The notes under the pieces were generated by a model. The model saw nothing but the letters and a program-made list of their open reading frames with translations, searched no databases and was not told the DNA's origin. Below, piece after piece: positions 35,956-44,619 of a DNA stretch of 64,000 bases. Position numbers and translations under genes: made by a program. Position 1 is the first letter of the stretch. Each line of letters opens with the position of its first letter. Source of the DNA: an uncultured Verrucomicrobiota bacterium (GTDB lineage: Bacteria > Verrucomicrobiota > Kiritimatiellia > CAIQIC01 > Lenti-01); NCBI GenBank assembly GCA_937860055.1, contig CALMBO010000028.1, positions 209,881 to 273,880 on the forward strand. Direction: 5' to 3'.

Positions 35956-36264
35956 ATGAGCACCGAACTGAATCAGCAGACATTTCCCGACTTCATCTCT
36001 TCCGGCCTTGTCCTGGTGGATTTCTGGGCCCCGTGGTGCGGCCCCTGCCGCATGCAGATCCCCATCCTCGACCAGGTCGCCGCGAAGATGCCCGCCGTCA
36101 AGATCGGCAAGGTCAACGTGGACGAAAACAGCGACCTCGCCGGCCAGTTCGGCGTCAACACCATCCCCTATCTCATCATCTTCAAGGACGGGCGGAAGGT
36201 TTCCGATTTCGTCGGCATGCGCCAGGCCCAGGTGCTCATCGACGCCCTCGCCGCCGCCCAATAA
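35956..36264 (+). CDS. trx: Thioredoxin
   Basis: A 102-residue thioredoxin with the canonical active site DFWAPWCGPCRM (WCGPC, residues 28-32) and the cis-proline TIPYLIIF. It reduces protein disulfides in the cytoplasm. The ATG at 35956 follows CAGGAGAACCCGA, a good Shine-Dalgarno. It leads a plus-strand operon with an FmdB zinc ribbon, carbamate kinase and a PPC-domain protein. Confidence 0.96.
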   Translation: MSTELNQQTFPDFISSGLVLVDFWAPWCGPCRMQIPILDQVAAKMPAVKIGKVNVDENSDLAGQFGVNTIPYLIIFKDGRKVSDFVGMRQAQVLIDALAAAQ

Positions 36265-36276
36265 CGACTCCTCCCC

Positions 36277-36513
36277 ATGCCGCTCTTCGAATACATCTGC
36301 AAATCGTGCGGAGAGGTCGCCGAGCTGCTCGTGACCGGCTCGCAAAAACCCGCCTGTCCCCGTTGCGGATCGAAGAAACTTGAAAAGCAGCTTTCAACGT
36401 TCAGCGCCAAGGTCGCCTCCTCCAGGTCTTTTTCCCCGCCCCCCTGCGGAACCGGCAGCTGCCCCACGCGCGGCTGCGGCTGCGCGGGCGGCGGATGCCC
36501 CCACAGCCACTAA
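36277..36513 (+). CDS. FmdB-type zinc-ribbon protein with Cys-rich tail
   Basis: A 78-residue protein. The N-terminus MPLFEYICKSCGEVAELL with PRCGS forms the FmdB regulatory zinc ribbon. The C-terminal 25 residues contain six Cys in CGTGSC, RGCGCAGGGC and end PHSH. This tail looks like a second metal site. It lies 12 bases after trx and 16 before arcC. The function is unknown; a putative regulator by family name only. Confidence 0.85.
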   Translation: MPLFEYICKSCGEVAELLVTGSQKPACPRCGSKKLEKQLSTFSAKVASSRSFSPPPCGTGSCPTRGCGCAGGGCPHSH

Positions 36514-36529
36514 ACAAGGAATCCACGAC

Positions 36530-37474
36530 ATGAAAAGCCCGCTCGCCGTCATCGCCATCGGTGGCAATTCCCTCATCCTCGACAGCAAGAAAATCACCGT
36601 GGCGGACCAGTACCATGCCGCCAGCGAAACCTCCCACCACATCGCCGCGCTCGTCGCCGCCGGCTACCGCGTCGTCGTCACCCACGGCAATGGCCCGCAG
36701 GTCGGCTTCATCCTCCTCCGCTCCGACCTCGCCCGCAACGTGCTCCACGAAGTTCCCCTCGACAGCTGCGTTGCCGACACGCAGGGCGCCCTCGGCTACC
36801 AGATCGGCCAGACCCTGGCCAACGAACTGAAACGCAAGAAAATCCAGAAACCCATCGCCACCGTCGTCACGCAGGTCCTCGTGGACAAGAACGACAAGGC
36901 CTTCTCCAACCCCACCAAGCCCATCGGCTCCTTCTACACCGAAGAGGAGGCCCGGAAGCACAAGGCCGAGAGCGGCTGGACGCTCAAGGAAGACGCCGGC
37001 CGCGGTTGGCGCCGCGTCGTCGCCTCGCCCCAACCCCTCCGGATCGTCGAGGAAAACACCATCCGCCTCCTGCTCGACCAGGACGTCGTCGTCATCGCCG
37101 TCGGCGGCGGCGGCATCCCCGTCCGGGAAAACGAAAAGGGCGAGCTCGAAGGCTGCGCCGCCGTCATCGACAAGGATCTCGCCTCCTGCCTCCTCGCCAA
37201 GAATCTCCGGGCGGATCTCTTCATCATCTCCACCGGCGTCGACAAGGTCGCCGTCGACTTCAAGAAGCCCACCCAGCGCGAACTCGACAAGCTCACCGTC
37301 GCCGAAGCGAAGAAGTATCTCGCCGAAGGCCAGTTCCCCGCCGGCAGCATGGGCCCCAAGATCGAAGCCGCCATCGATTTCCTCGAACACGGCGGCAAGG
37401 AAGTCATCATCACCCAGCCCCACCTGCTTGAAGAGGCCATCGCCGGCAGGAACGGCACGCACCTCGTGCCGTGA
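36530..37474 (+). CDS. arcC: Carbamate kinase
   Basis: A 314-residue amino-acid kinase family enzyme interconverting carbamoyl phosphate plus ADP with carbamate plus ATP. Landmarks are AIGGNSLIL, VTHGNGPQVGFILLRSD, RRVVASPQP, VVIAVGGGGIPV, DKDLASCLLA and GSMGPKIEAAIDF. No arginine deiminase or transcarbamylase genes are nearby, so it may serve purine or agmatine catabolism or anabolic carbamoyl phosphate. Its stop overlaps the next gene's GTG. Confidence 0.95.
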   Translation: MKSPLAVIAIGGNSLILDSKKITVADQYHAASETSHHIAALVAAGYRVVVTHGNGPQVGFILLRSDLARNVLHEVPLDSCVADTQGALGYQIGQTLANELKRKKIQKPIATVVTQVLVDKNDKAFSNPTKPIGSFYTEEEARKHKAESGWTLKEDAGRGWRRVVASPQPLRIVEENTIRLLLDQDVVVIAVGGGGIPVRENEKGELEGCAAVIDKDLASCLLAKNLRADLFIISTGVDKVAVDFKKPTQRELDKLTVAEAKKYLAEGQFPAGSMGPKIEAAIDFLEHGGKEVIITQPHLLEEAIAGRNGTHLVP

Positions 37475-37917
37475 AAGCCAGTCCGGCCCAGTTTGGCCGC
37501 GTCTTCGTCCTCCGCCTGGAGGATGGAGAGATCATCCATGAATGCATCGAGCGGTTCGCCGCCGAACACGGCATCACCCATGCCGCCCTGACGATGCACG
37601 GGGGTGCCGACGAAGGAAGCATCCTGGTCACCGGCCCCCGCGAGGGCCGCCGCCCCCCGCCCATCGCTCCGCAAACCACCGTGCTGGACCATGTCCACGA
37701 GGTCGTCGGCACCGGCACCCTCTTCCCCGATGCGAACGGCGCGCCTGTCCTCCATGTCCATCTCGCCTGCGGGCGCGGCGACAAAACCATCACCGGATGC
37801 ATCCGCACCGGCGTGAAGACCTGGCACGTCCTCGAAGTCGTCCTGGTCGAACTCCTCGGCTCGACGGCCCGCCGACTCCCCGACCCCGCCACCGGCTTCG
37901 AACTGCTCGCGCCCTGA
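37471..37917 (+). CDS. PPC/DUF296 domain protein
   Basis: A 148-residue PPC-domain protein of the archaeal/bacterial stand-alone type. The start is GTG, overlapping the arcC stop as GTGA. Three metal-binding His are expected in VLDHVHEVV and PVLHVHLACGR, followed by GCIRTGVKTWHVLEVVLVEL. Plant relatives fuse this domain to AT-hooks; bacterial singletons are thought to bind DNA or a small ligand. The role is unknown. Confidence 0.85.
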   Translation: MKASPAQFGRVFVLRLEDGEIIHECIERFAAEHGITHAALTMHGGADEGSILVTGPREGRRPPPIAPQTTVLDHVHEVVGTGTLFPDANGAPVLHVHLACGRGDKTITGCIRTGVKTWHVLEVVLVELLGSTARRLPDPATGFELLAP

Positions 37918-37924
37918 ATGCAAA

Positions 37925-37947
37925 ACCCGGTTTGCATGGCAAACCGG
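37925..37947 (-). terminator. Terminator of tRNA-Lys
   Basis: On the minus strand a 10-bp stem CCCGGTTTGC/GCAAACCGGG with a three-base loop is followed by TTTTGC, just past the tRNA 3' end. It can also act for the convergent arcC operon. Confidence 0.8.
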
Positions 37948-37957
37948 GCGCGGAAAC

Positions 37958-38033
37958 TGGTGAGACGGGCGGGGCTCGAACCCGCGACCACAAGCTTAAA
38001 AGGCTCGTGCTCTACCAACTGAGCTACCGTCCC
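37958..38033 (-). tRNA. tRNA-Lys (UUU)
   Basis: The minus strand folds into a full cloverleaf: acceptor GGGACGG/CCGTCTC, D-arm GCTC...GAGC, anticodon stem CGAGC/GCTTG around loop CTTTTAA (anticodon TTT), and T-arm GCGGG TTCGAGC CCCGC. CCA is encoded at 37958-37960. Confidence 0.96.
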
Positions 38034-38067
38034 ACGATCTTCGACCATCGGCGAAAATCTGCCGGCG

Positions 38068-38097
38068 GTTCTACGCCATTCCCCCCTCCCCGCACAA
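38068..38097 (-). promoter_or_regulatory. Putative tRNA-Lys promoter
   Basis: On the minus strand, TTGTGC (38097-38092) and TAGAAC (38073-38068) are 18 bases apart, 34 bases before the tRNA 5' end. Confidence 0.35.
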
Positions 38098-38154
38098 GCA
38101 AAAACCCCGTTCGCCCCGTGTTTTCGCTTCCGTTTTTCCCGCGGACCCTTCAGC

Positions 38155-39471
38155 ATGCTCCCCATGGACACCGATGCCCCAGCGGAAGCGCCGAAAAGCC
38201 TCCACCCCGCCGACATCGCCGACGAGTTGCAGCGTCTCGGCACCGAGGAAGCCGTCGCCCGCCTGCGCGCCCTCCCCACCGAAACCGCCTCCGAAGTCCT
38301 CTCTGAACTCGACAGCGCCGTCGCCCAGGATGTCGCCGCCCGCCTCTCCGGCCGCGAAATCGGCCGCATGCTCGAGGACCTGCCCCACGACGAAGCCGCC
38401 GACATCGCCGCCGAGCTGGAGCCGGAACTGCGCGACGAGGCGCTCGCCCACCTGGAGCCCGCCCAGTCCGCCCGCGTCGAACAGCTGATGCGCTATCCGG
38501 AGGATTCCGCCGGCGCCATCATGAAGGACCAGTTCATCGCCCTGCCCGACTCCTTCACCATCGGCCAGGGACTCGACGCCATCCGCCGAAAGGGCGACGA
38601 TGAGTTCGACGGCGCCACCTACGTCTACGTCGTCGACGAACGCCAAAAACTGCTCGGCGTCGTCCCCGTCCGCAACCTCGTCTTCCTGCCGCCCGCGCGC
38701 CCCCTTCGCGACGCCATGATCACCGATGTCCGTTTCGTCCGCGTCGACACCGACCAGGAGGAAGTCGCCCGCCTGTTCAGCCAGTACCACTTCCTCGCCC
38801 TGCCCGTGCTCGACGCCGGAAGCCGGCTCGTCGGCGTCGTCGAGGCGCGCCAGGTCATCGATGTCCTGCGCGACGAAGCCACCGAGGACATGCAGCGCAT
38901 GGTCGGCGTCTCCGGCGAAGAAAGCGCCTACACCCCGTGGGGGCGCGCGCTCGCCATGCGCCTGCCCTGGCTCTACATCAATCTCCTCACCGCCTTCCTC
39001 GCCGCCGCCGTCATCGCCGTCTTCGAAAGCACCTTGGCCCGCTGGACCGCCCTCGCGGTGTTCCTGCCCGTCATCGCCGGGCAGGGCGGAAATTCCGGCA
39101 TGCAAACCCTCACCGTCACCATCCGCAGCATGGCCCTCGGCGAACTCCGCGGCGAAGTCGCCCGGCGGGTACTGATCAAGGAACTCGTCATGAGCCTCGT
39201 CAACGGCCTGGTCATCGGCCTCACCGTCGGCATCGTCGGCTGGCTCTGGAAAGGCGGCATCCTGCTGGGCGTCATCGTCGCCATGGCCATGTTCCTCAAT
39301 ACCCTCGCCGCCGCCGCCGCCGGCGTCCTCATCCCCCTCGGCCTCCGCGCCGTGAAAGCCGACCCCGCCCTTTCCTCCAGCATTTTCCTCACCACCGTCA
39401 CCGACGTCGCCGGTTTCTTCTTCTTCCTCGGGCTCGCATCCTCCCTCATCCCCCTCTTCGGCCACTTCTGA
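38155..39471 (+). CDS. mgtE: Magnesium transporter MgtE
   Basis: A 438-residue Mg2+ channel. It has the superhelical N domain (about 15-125), a CBS pair beginning MRYPEDSAGAIMKDQFIAL, the plug-helix region and five membrane helices (about 265-438). The selectivity motif region LPVIAGQGGNSGMQTLT in the first helices is well conserved. No Mg2+ riboswitch is evident upstream. Met4 is an alternative start. Confidence 0.95.
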   Translation: MLPMDTDAPAEAPKSLHPADIADELQRLGTEEAVARLRALPTETASEVLSELDSAVAQDVAARLSGREIGRMLEDLPHDEAADIAAELEPELRDEALAHLEPAQSARVEQLMRYPEDSAGAIMKDQFIALPDSFTIGQGLDAIRRKGDDEFDGATYVYVVDERQKLLGVVPVRNLVFLPPARPLRDAMITDVRFVRVDTDQEEVARLFSQYHFLALPVLDAGSRLVGVVEARQVIDVLRDEATEDMQRMVGVSGEESAYTPWGRALAMRLPWLYINLLTAFLAAAVIAVFESTLARWTALAVFLPVIAGQGGNSGMQTLTVTIRSMALGELRGEVARRVLIKELVMSLVNGLVIGLTVGIVGWLWKGGILLGVIVAMAMFLNTLAAAAAGVLIPLGLRAVKADPALSSSIFLTTVTDVAGFFFFLGLASSLIPLFGHF

Positions 39472-39581
39472 TCTTTTCCGCCGCCTTCCCGCGCATAGGG
39501 AGGGATTTTCTCCGCGCGGTGCCGCCGGCCTCCGCTTCCGCTGTTGCGGCTTTCCGTGTTTCGGTGTATCAAACGGCACAC

Positions 39582-40967
39582 ATGGCCCTGCCGCATCCAT
39601 CCGACACCATCGCCGCCATCGCCACCGCCCCCGGCGAAGGCGCCATCGCCATTGTCCGCCTCTCGGGCCCCAACACGTTTGCGATCGCCGACCGGATCTT
39701 CCATTGTCCCGCCCCTCCTCCATCCAGGCGCGCCCCCGGCACCTTTCTTCACGGGCAGGTCATGGCCCCCGCCTCTGGAGAGGTCTTGGATGACGCCCTG
39801 CTGCTGGTTTTCCGTGCCCCCCACTCCTACACCGGCGAGGATTCCGTCGAAATCCAGTGCCATGGCGGCTCGCAAGCCGCCCGGCGCATCCTCGACGGCC
39901 TGATCGCCACGGGCGCACGCCAGGCGGAGCCCGGCGAATTCACCAAGCGCGCCTTCTTGAATGGAAAAATCGACCTGACCCAGGCCGAGGCCGTCCTCGA
40001 CCTCATCCATGCCCGGTCCGAACGTGCAGCCCGCCTCGCCACCGCCCAGCTTGAAGATGCCCTCGGCCTGCGCATCCGCACCCTCTATGATTCCATTTTG
40101 GCCGTTTCAGCCGACATCGAGGCCATGCTTGATTTTCCAGATGATGAACTGCCGCAATCGGTTCCGGAAGAAGTCGCCCGCCGGCTCTCATCCATTTCCG
40201 CTGAAATCCAGGCCCTGCTGGACACTTGGCACGAAGGCCATGTCCTCCGCGAAGGCGCCCGCGTCGTCATCGCTGGCGCGCCCAATGTCGGAAAATCCAC
40301 CTTGCTGAACCTCCTCGCCGGCCGTGAACGTGCCATCGTCTCCCCCCACCCTGGCACGACCCGCGACACCATCGAAGAGTCCATCACCCTGCAAGGATAC
40401 CCCCTGCAGCTCGTTGACACCGCCGGATTGCGCGACGCACCTTGCGAAATCGAACAGGAGGGCATCCGCCGCACCCATCGCGCCTTGGCCGAGGCCGATC
40501 TGTGCGTCTGCCTCATCGATGCCTCCCGTCCCCTCTCCGCCGAAGAGAAATCCTTTCTGGCCGCCCACGACCCTCAAAAAATCCTCGTCCTTCTCAACAA
40601 AATCGATCTGGGGCAGGAAATCCGACCGGAAAATCTCCCAGGATTGGATTCCATCTCCGTTTCGCTTCAAAAATCGCCACCCATGGCTCAAATCGGTGAA
40701 AAAATCCTCCAAAAAATACTTCAAAAGCCCGCCGGAGGCGATCAGGAAACCTTGGCGATCTCGGAAAGACATAAGAATGCACTTCTTATTGCCTTGGATG
40801 AGATTAGAATGTCAATAATCCGCCTGAAAAGCGGCCTGGAAGCCGATTTTCTACCCGCAGCGACTCATGCGAAGGCCGCATTGGAGCCTATCGGCTCCAT
40901 TTTCGGGAAAAACTGCACCGAGGAGATGCTCGATATCCTTTTTTCAAGGTTTTGTGTCGGGAAATAA
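39582..40967 (+). CDS. mnmE: tRNA modification GTPase MnmE
   Basis: A 461-residue G protein that with MnmG makes cmnm5U34 in tRNA. The N-terminus DTIAAIATAPGEGAIAIVRLSG binds formyl-tetrahydrofolate. The G domain has GAPNVGKSTLLN (G1), GTTRDTIEE (G2), DTAGLRD (G3) and NKIDL (G4). The C-terminus ends FSRFCVGK, with the conserved final Cys four residues from the end. It lies 69 bases upstream of mnmG in the same direction. Confidence 0.97.
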   Translation: MALPHPSDTIAAIATAPGEGAIAIVRLSGPNTFAIADRIFHCPAPPPSRRAPGTFLHGQVMAPASGEVLDDALLLVFRAPHSYTGEDSVEIQCHGGSQAARRILDGLIATGARQAEPGEFTKRAFLNGKIDLTQAEAVLDLIHARSERAARLATAQLEDALGLRIRTLYDSILAVSADIEAMLDFPDDELPQSVPEEVARRLSSISAEIQALLDTWHEGHVLREGARVVIAGAPNVGKSTLLNLLAGRERAIVSPHPGTTRDTIEESITLQGYPLQLVDTAGLRDAPCEIEQEGIRRTHRALAEADLCVCLIDASRPLSAEEKSFLAAHDPQKILVLLNKIDLGQEIRPENLPGLDSISVSLQKSPPMAQIGEKILQKILQKPAGGDQETLAISERHKNALLIALDEIRMSIIRLKSGLEADFLPAATHAKAALEPIGSIFGKNCTEEMLDILFSRFCVGK

Positions 40968-40997
40968 TATTCACCGCCGCGCCAGAATTCCGTATAT

Positions 40998-41013
40998 TGT
41001 GATTTACTTCACA
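40998..41013 (+). promoter_or_regulatory. CRP/FNR-type palindrome before mnmG
   Basis: TGTGA-N6-TCACA in an AT-rich stretch (TATATTGTGA...TCACAAAATATA) 24 bases before the mnmG start matches the CRP consensus half-sites. No CRP gene is in the window. Confidence 0.4.
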
Positions 41014-41036
41014 AAATATACCTCCCCTCTTTTTGT

Positions 41037-42947
41037 ATGAATGTCTATGATGTCATCGTGATCGGTGCCGGCCATGCCGGATGTGAAGCCGCGCTGGCAG
41101 CGGCACGGTTGGGCGTCCGCACGGCCTTGGTAACCATGGATCCATTGGCCGCCGCCCGGATGTCCTGCAATCCCTCCATTGGGGGCATCGCCAAATCCCA
41201 CATGGTGTTCGAACTCGATGCCCTGGGTGGCGAGATGGCATTGAACGCCGATTGCACGGGGATTCAGTTCCGGGTATTGAACCGGCGCAAAGGTCCGGCC
41301 GTCCGCGCCAACCGCACCCAATGCGACAAACCGGCCTATTCCGCCCGGATGCACGCCGTCCTGCAGGCCCAGGATAACCTGACCCTGATCGCTGACCATG
41401 TCGAATCGGTCAAAGTTCAAAATGACCGGATTTCGGGCGTTATTGGGCGAAAATCGGGCTTTTTGGAGGCCAAAGCGGTCGTTTTGACCGCCGGCACCTT
41501 CCTCCGCGGAAAAATTTTCGTGGGCAAAAACGCGGTCAGCGGCGGCCGCTTGAACGAGCCATCCGAGGAGAATTTGAGCCTCCAGTTGCGGGATCTGGGC
41601 TTCCGGACGGAGCGCCTCAAGACCGGAACCCCGCCGCGGTTGCACAAAGACAGCATCGATTATGGCCGGATGATGATCCAGCCCGGCGAAGAGCCGGCAC
41701 CCTTTTTCAGCTGGCCATGCCGGGCGGCAGCCCGGATGTTCCACGTGGAACAAACCGGTCCCGGGAATTCGCCCAAACCGGATCAATCATCGGATGTTCC
41801 ACGTGGAACATCTCCTTGGCCGCCGTTTGCGCCTTGGGCTCCGGGAAGCAACCAGATCCCATGCTGGCTGACGCATACCAATCCCCGGACGATCGAAATC
41901 ATCCAGTCGCACCTGCCGGATTCCGCTCTTTATGGAGGTCTGATCGAAGGCACCGGCGTCCGGTATTGTCCGTCCATCGAGGACAAGGTCGTCAAGTTCA
42001 CCGCTCATACCGACCACCATGTCTTTGTCGAACCGGAGGGCAGGGGAGTGCCGGAGGTCTATCCCAACGGCACGTCCAACAGTCTTCCGCTCGAGGTGCA
42101 GCTGGACATGATCCATTCCATTGCCGGCCTCGAGCGGGCGGAGTTCCTGGCACCGGGGTATGCTATCGAATATGACTTCTTCGATCCCACCCAACTCCGC
42201 CACACCTTGGAAACCAAGCGGGTGGGGGGACTCTACTTCGCCGGACAGGTCAATGGCACCACCGGATACGAAGAAGCGGCGGCGCAAGGCTTTATGGCTG
42301 GCGCAAACGCATCGCTGCAAATACTTGGCAAAGAATTATTTACGCTTAACAGACACGAGGCGTACATTGGGGTGATGATTGATGATTTAGTGACCAAGGG
42401 CACGAACGAGCCATACCGGATGTTCACCTCGCGGGCGGAGCATCGGCTGCTGTTGCGGCAGGACAACGCGGCATTCCGCCTGGCCCGCCATGCGGAGCAT
42501 CTGGGCATCGTTCCGGCCGGCCGTCTGCGCGAAGTCCGGGAGATGGAACAGGCCGTCGCCAGGGAAATCGACCATTTGAACCGGAGCCATTTCGAAGGCG
42601 CCTCCCTGGCGCAGATTCTGAAACGCCCGGAAATGGATTATGCGACATTGCCTAAAGGACAGCACGACCTCCCGCCCGAGGTGGTGGAGCAGGTGGAGTT
42701 CGAACTCAAATACGAGGGGTACATCGCCCGCGAGAAGCGGCAAATCGGGAAATCCGAACAGGTGACGCGCCAGCGGATCCCTGAAAACTTTGATTATCAC
42801 GCCATCCGCGCCCTGCGTTACGAATCGCGCGAGAAACTCTCCGCCATCCGTCCGGCGGACCTCGGGCAGGCGGCGCGCATTTCCGGCGTGACCCCGGCCG
42901 ACATCGCCATCCTGTCCGTCTGGCTGAAAAAATGCTCCGGCATCTGA
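41037..42947 (+). CDS. mnmG: tRNA uridine 5-carboxymethylaminomethyl modification enzyme MnmG
   Basis: A 636-residue FAD enzyme partnering MnmE. It has the FAD motif [19 protein letters not shown], the Cys region [12 protein letters not shown], and [19 protein letters not shown] plus [16 protein letters not shown]. Between FFSW (residue about 226) and [10 protein letters not shown] (about 273) there are roughly 40 more residues than in E. coli MnmG. This insertion is encoded by DNA carrying two perfect parS palindromes, in frame, without stop. The enzyme is otherwise complete. Confidence 0.97.
   Translation: MNVYDVIVIGAGHAGCEAALAAARLGVRTALVTMDPLAAARMSCNPSIGGIAKSHMVFELDALGGEMALNADCTGIQFRVLNRRKGPAVRANRTQCDKPAYSARMHAVLQAQDNLTLIADHVESVKVQNDRISGVIGRKSGFLEAKAVVLTAGTFLRGKIFVGKNAVSGGRLNEPSEENLSLQLRDLGFRTERLKTGTPPRLHKDSIDYGRMMIQPGEEPAPFFSWPCRAAARMFHVEQTGPGNSPKPDQSSDVPRGTSPWPPFAPWAPGSNQIPCWLTHTNPRTIEIIQSHLPDSALYGGLIEGTGVRYCPSIEDKVVKFTAHTDHHVFVEPEGRGVPEVYPNGTSNSLPLEVQLDMIHSIAGLERAEFLAPGYAIEYDFFDPTQLRHTLETKRVGGLYFAGQVNGTTGYEEAAAQGFMAGANASLQILGKELFTLNRHEAYIGVMIDDLVTKGTNEPYRMFTSRAEHRLLLRQDNAAFRLARHAEHLGIVPAGRLREVREMEQAVAREIDHLNRSHFEGASLAQILKRPEMDYATLPKGQHDLPPEVVEQVEFELKYEGYIAREKRQIGKSEQVTRQRIPENFDYHAIRALRYESREKLSAIRPADLGQAARISGVTPADIAILSVWLKKCSGI
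41737..41752 (+). promoter_or_regulatory. parS: parS centromere site 1
   Basis: TGTTCCACGTGGAACA is a perfect 16-bp palindrome identical to the widespread ParB-binding consensus (TGTTnCACGTGnAACA). It encodes residues about 234-239 of MnmG, inside the insertion. Confidence 0.93.
41795..41810 (+). promoter_or_regulatory. parS: parS centromere site 2
   Basis: This is a second perfect TGTTCCACGTGGAACA, 58 bases after the first and read in a different frame of mnmG. Both copies are preceded by CGGA, so the duplicated unit is 20 bases. Confidence 0.93.
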
Positions 42948-43041
42948 GTTCGGCCGCCTTCCCCGTCCATAACGTCCATTAATGGCGCGAAAAATCCTCG
43001 CGCCGAATCCAAGGCCCCTCCCGTTCCGCCAAGGTCCTCCC

Positions 43042-43145
43042 GTCCCACATATTATAATATGCGGGACAAGGATTTTGGGGGAATTTTTCAGGATTTTCCA
43101 ATGTTTCGGCCAGAATTCAGTCCCGGATATTATAATATGCGGGAC
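43042..43145 (+). repeat. Paired 26-bp palindromes, 78-bp period, locus 2
   Basis: Palindromes at 43042-43067 (left half GTCCCACATATTA, right half ATAATATGCGGGAC-type) and 43120-43145 (left half GTCCCGGATATTA) are separated by a 52-base spacer. Start to start is 78, the same as at loci 1 and 3. The locus lies in the 271-base convergent gap between mnmG and the toroid anti-sigma-like gene. Confidence 0.9.
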
Positions 43146-43218
43146 GGGGATTCTGGCGCGCGGCGCCGGCTTGGGTCAACGTCGGCCGCAAAACCGGCCC
43201 TGTTGGAAGTGAAAAGCG

Positions 43219-43929
43219 CTATCGAGCCAGCATCTGGATGGCCGTCCGGGCGACGGGGCCTCCGGCATCGGCCCAGCGGGACGGAAAAGCATCGGGATGG
43301 GCGAGGGTGCCGTTGAGCTTGGCCATCTGGCATCCCGATGGCACATGCGGTTCGGCCCGCCGCGCGGCGAGGCGCCAAGCCGGATCGGTGCCGGGAAGCC
43401 GCGCCGCAGCCTGGACCGCCATGCCCGCCAAGTATTGGGTGAATGCCGAACCGGAGAAATCCTCGCCGAACCTCCCGTCGGGCCGCTGCTGGCGCAGGAG
43501 ATGGGCCATGCCCGCCCGGAAGGCGGCGGCTTGAGACCCCTCGAGCGGAGAGGGTTCGGCATGCATCAGGGCCAGCAGGGCCAGCGCCGTCACGCTTGTG
43601 TCGTAGCGGGAACGGGGCCCCTGCGCATCGGCGGACCAGCCGCCATCGGAACGCTGGGCGGCCATGAGGATGTCGATCGGCGCCGGCGATTTGGCCACCG
43701 GTCCCGGCCCACGGACCAACCAGATCCCCGCGCCGCACAAAAGCGCCAGCGCGGCCGCCGCGCGGACCAGGATGGAGGAAAAAGCGAGGGGACGGGCGGG
43801 ACGCCGGTGCAGATGCTCCATCGTTCGCGCCGTGAACCCGGGGGAAGGTTCCGCCGCCTCCTGTCCGCGCAGGCGGGAAATCAATTCCTGGAATCGAGGA
43901 TCGCTCAGGGGGTCAGGCCTGGTCTTCAC
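43219..43929 (-). CDS. Membrane-anchored anti-sigma-like protein with toroid (squalene-cyclase-like) domain
   Basis: A 236-residue protein starting at GTG 43929, overlapping the ECF sigma gene by 17 bases. Residues 1-50 are cytoplasmic and charged, 53-72 form one membrane helix, and 85-236 lie outside. The outer part carries QW-like repeats of the alpha/alpha toroid fold: AAQRSDGGWSA (90-100) and RQQRPDGRFGED (147-157). Coupling to a sigma gene and this topology suggest an anti-sigma factor whose toroid senses an envelope ligand. This is an inference; no classical zinc anti-sigma motif is present. Confidence 0.72.
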   Translation of the reverse strand: MKTRPDPLSDPRFQELISRLRGQEAAEPSPGFTARTMEHLHRRPARPLAFSSILVRAAAALALLCGAGIWLVRGPGPVAKSPAPIDILMAAQRSDGGWSADAQGPRSRYDTSVTALALLALMHAEPSPLEGSQAAAFRAGMAHLLRQQRPDGRFGEDFSGSAFTQYLAGMAVQAAARLPGTDPAWRLAARRAEPHVPSGCQMAKLNGTLAHPDAFPSRWADAGGPVARTAIQMLAR

Positions 43930-44464
43930 GGAACATCTCCTGCAAGGTGGACAGGGCATTGAAAATGCGCGATTTGACGGTGCCGACCGGAATGCGGAGG
44001 ATGGCGGCGATTTCGTCGTAGGCCAGCCCCTGGTGGACGGACAGGACCAGCACCTCGCGCAGCTTGGGCGACAGGCGGTCGAGCGCGGCCTGGATGTCGA
44101 GCTGCCGCCGGAGCCGGCCGAGGCCGCCATCGGTGGAAGAGGGGATTTCCTCGCGATACCGGTCTGCAAAAAGCTTGAAGCGCGCCTGCCGTCGCACGAA
44201 ATCCAGCCACGCGTGCCGGGCCAGCGTGTAGAGGAAGGTCGTGAACTTCGCCGCGGGCTTGTATTGCTTCCGATAGTTCCATAGCCGGACGAAGGTCTCC
44301 TGCGCGAGATCCTCGCCATGGGTGGAAGCGCCCAGGCGGGCGAAAAAGTTCAGGAGGGGTCGCTGGTGCCGTTCCACCAGCCGCCGGAACGCCTCTTCAT
44401 GGCCGTCGCGCACCTGCGCCATCAGGGCGAAGTCGTCGGTTTCAGGCTGGACGGGATCGGACAT
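43913..44464 (-). CDS. ECF-type RNA polymerase sigma factor
   Basis: A 183-residue sigma factor with only regions 2 and 4. Region 2 spans HEEAFRRLVERHQRPLLNFF to TTFLYTLARHAWLDFVRRQ. Region 4 is LSPKLREVLVLSVHQGLAYDEIAAILRIPVGTVKSRIF. The start MSDPVQPETDD at 44464 is favoured over an upstream Met in a lysine/phenylalanine-rich leader. It is coupled to the toroid-domain membrane protein and divergent from a secreted toroid protein, forming a plausible signalling unit. Confidence 0.92.
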   Translation of the reverse strand: MSDPVQPETDDFALMAQVRDGHEEAFRRLVERHQRPLLNFFARLGASTHGEDLAQETFVRLWNYRKQYKPAAKFTTFLYTLARHAWLDFVRRQARFKLFADRYREEIPSSTDGGLGRLRRQLDIQAALDRLSPKLREVLVLSVHQGLAYDEIAAILRIPVGTVKSRIFNALSTLQEMFREDQA

Positions 44465-44619
44465 GAAACGGCATTCTTGGACCAGTTCGGCAAAAAAGAA
44501 AAGTCTTTTGGAAGGCGCTTTCCCGCTTGGATTCCGGCGCAAAAACAGCACTGAACCCCGGATGCCGGAACAACGCTTATAGGAAGATTGCCACGGAATT
44601 TTGTTGAAAGGAGAAAACC

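Noticed and set aside
38034-38154. Mg2+ riboswitch before mgtE
   Set aside because: The 121-base gap holds the tRNA-Lys promoter region and no recognisable M-box or ykkC-like structure.
44465-44619. ECF promoter between the sigma and toroid genes
   Set aside because: GAACC and CTTATA-like hexamers exist, but the spacing and match are too weak to call without regulon data.
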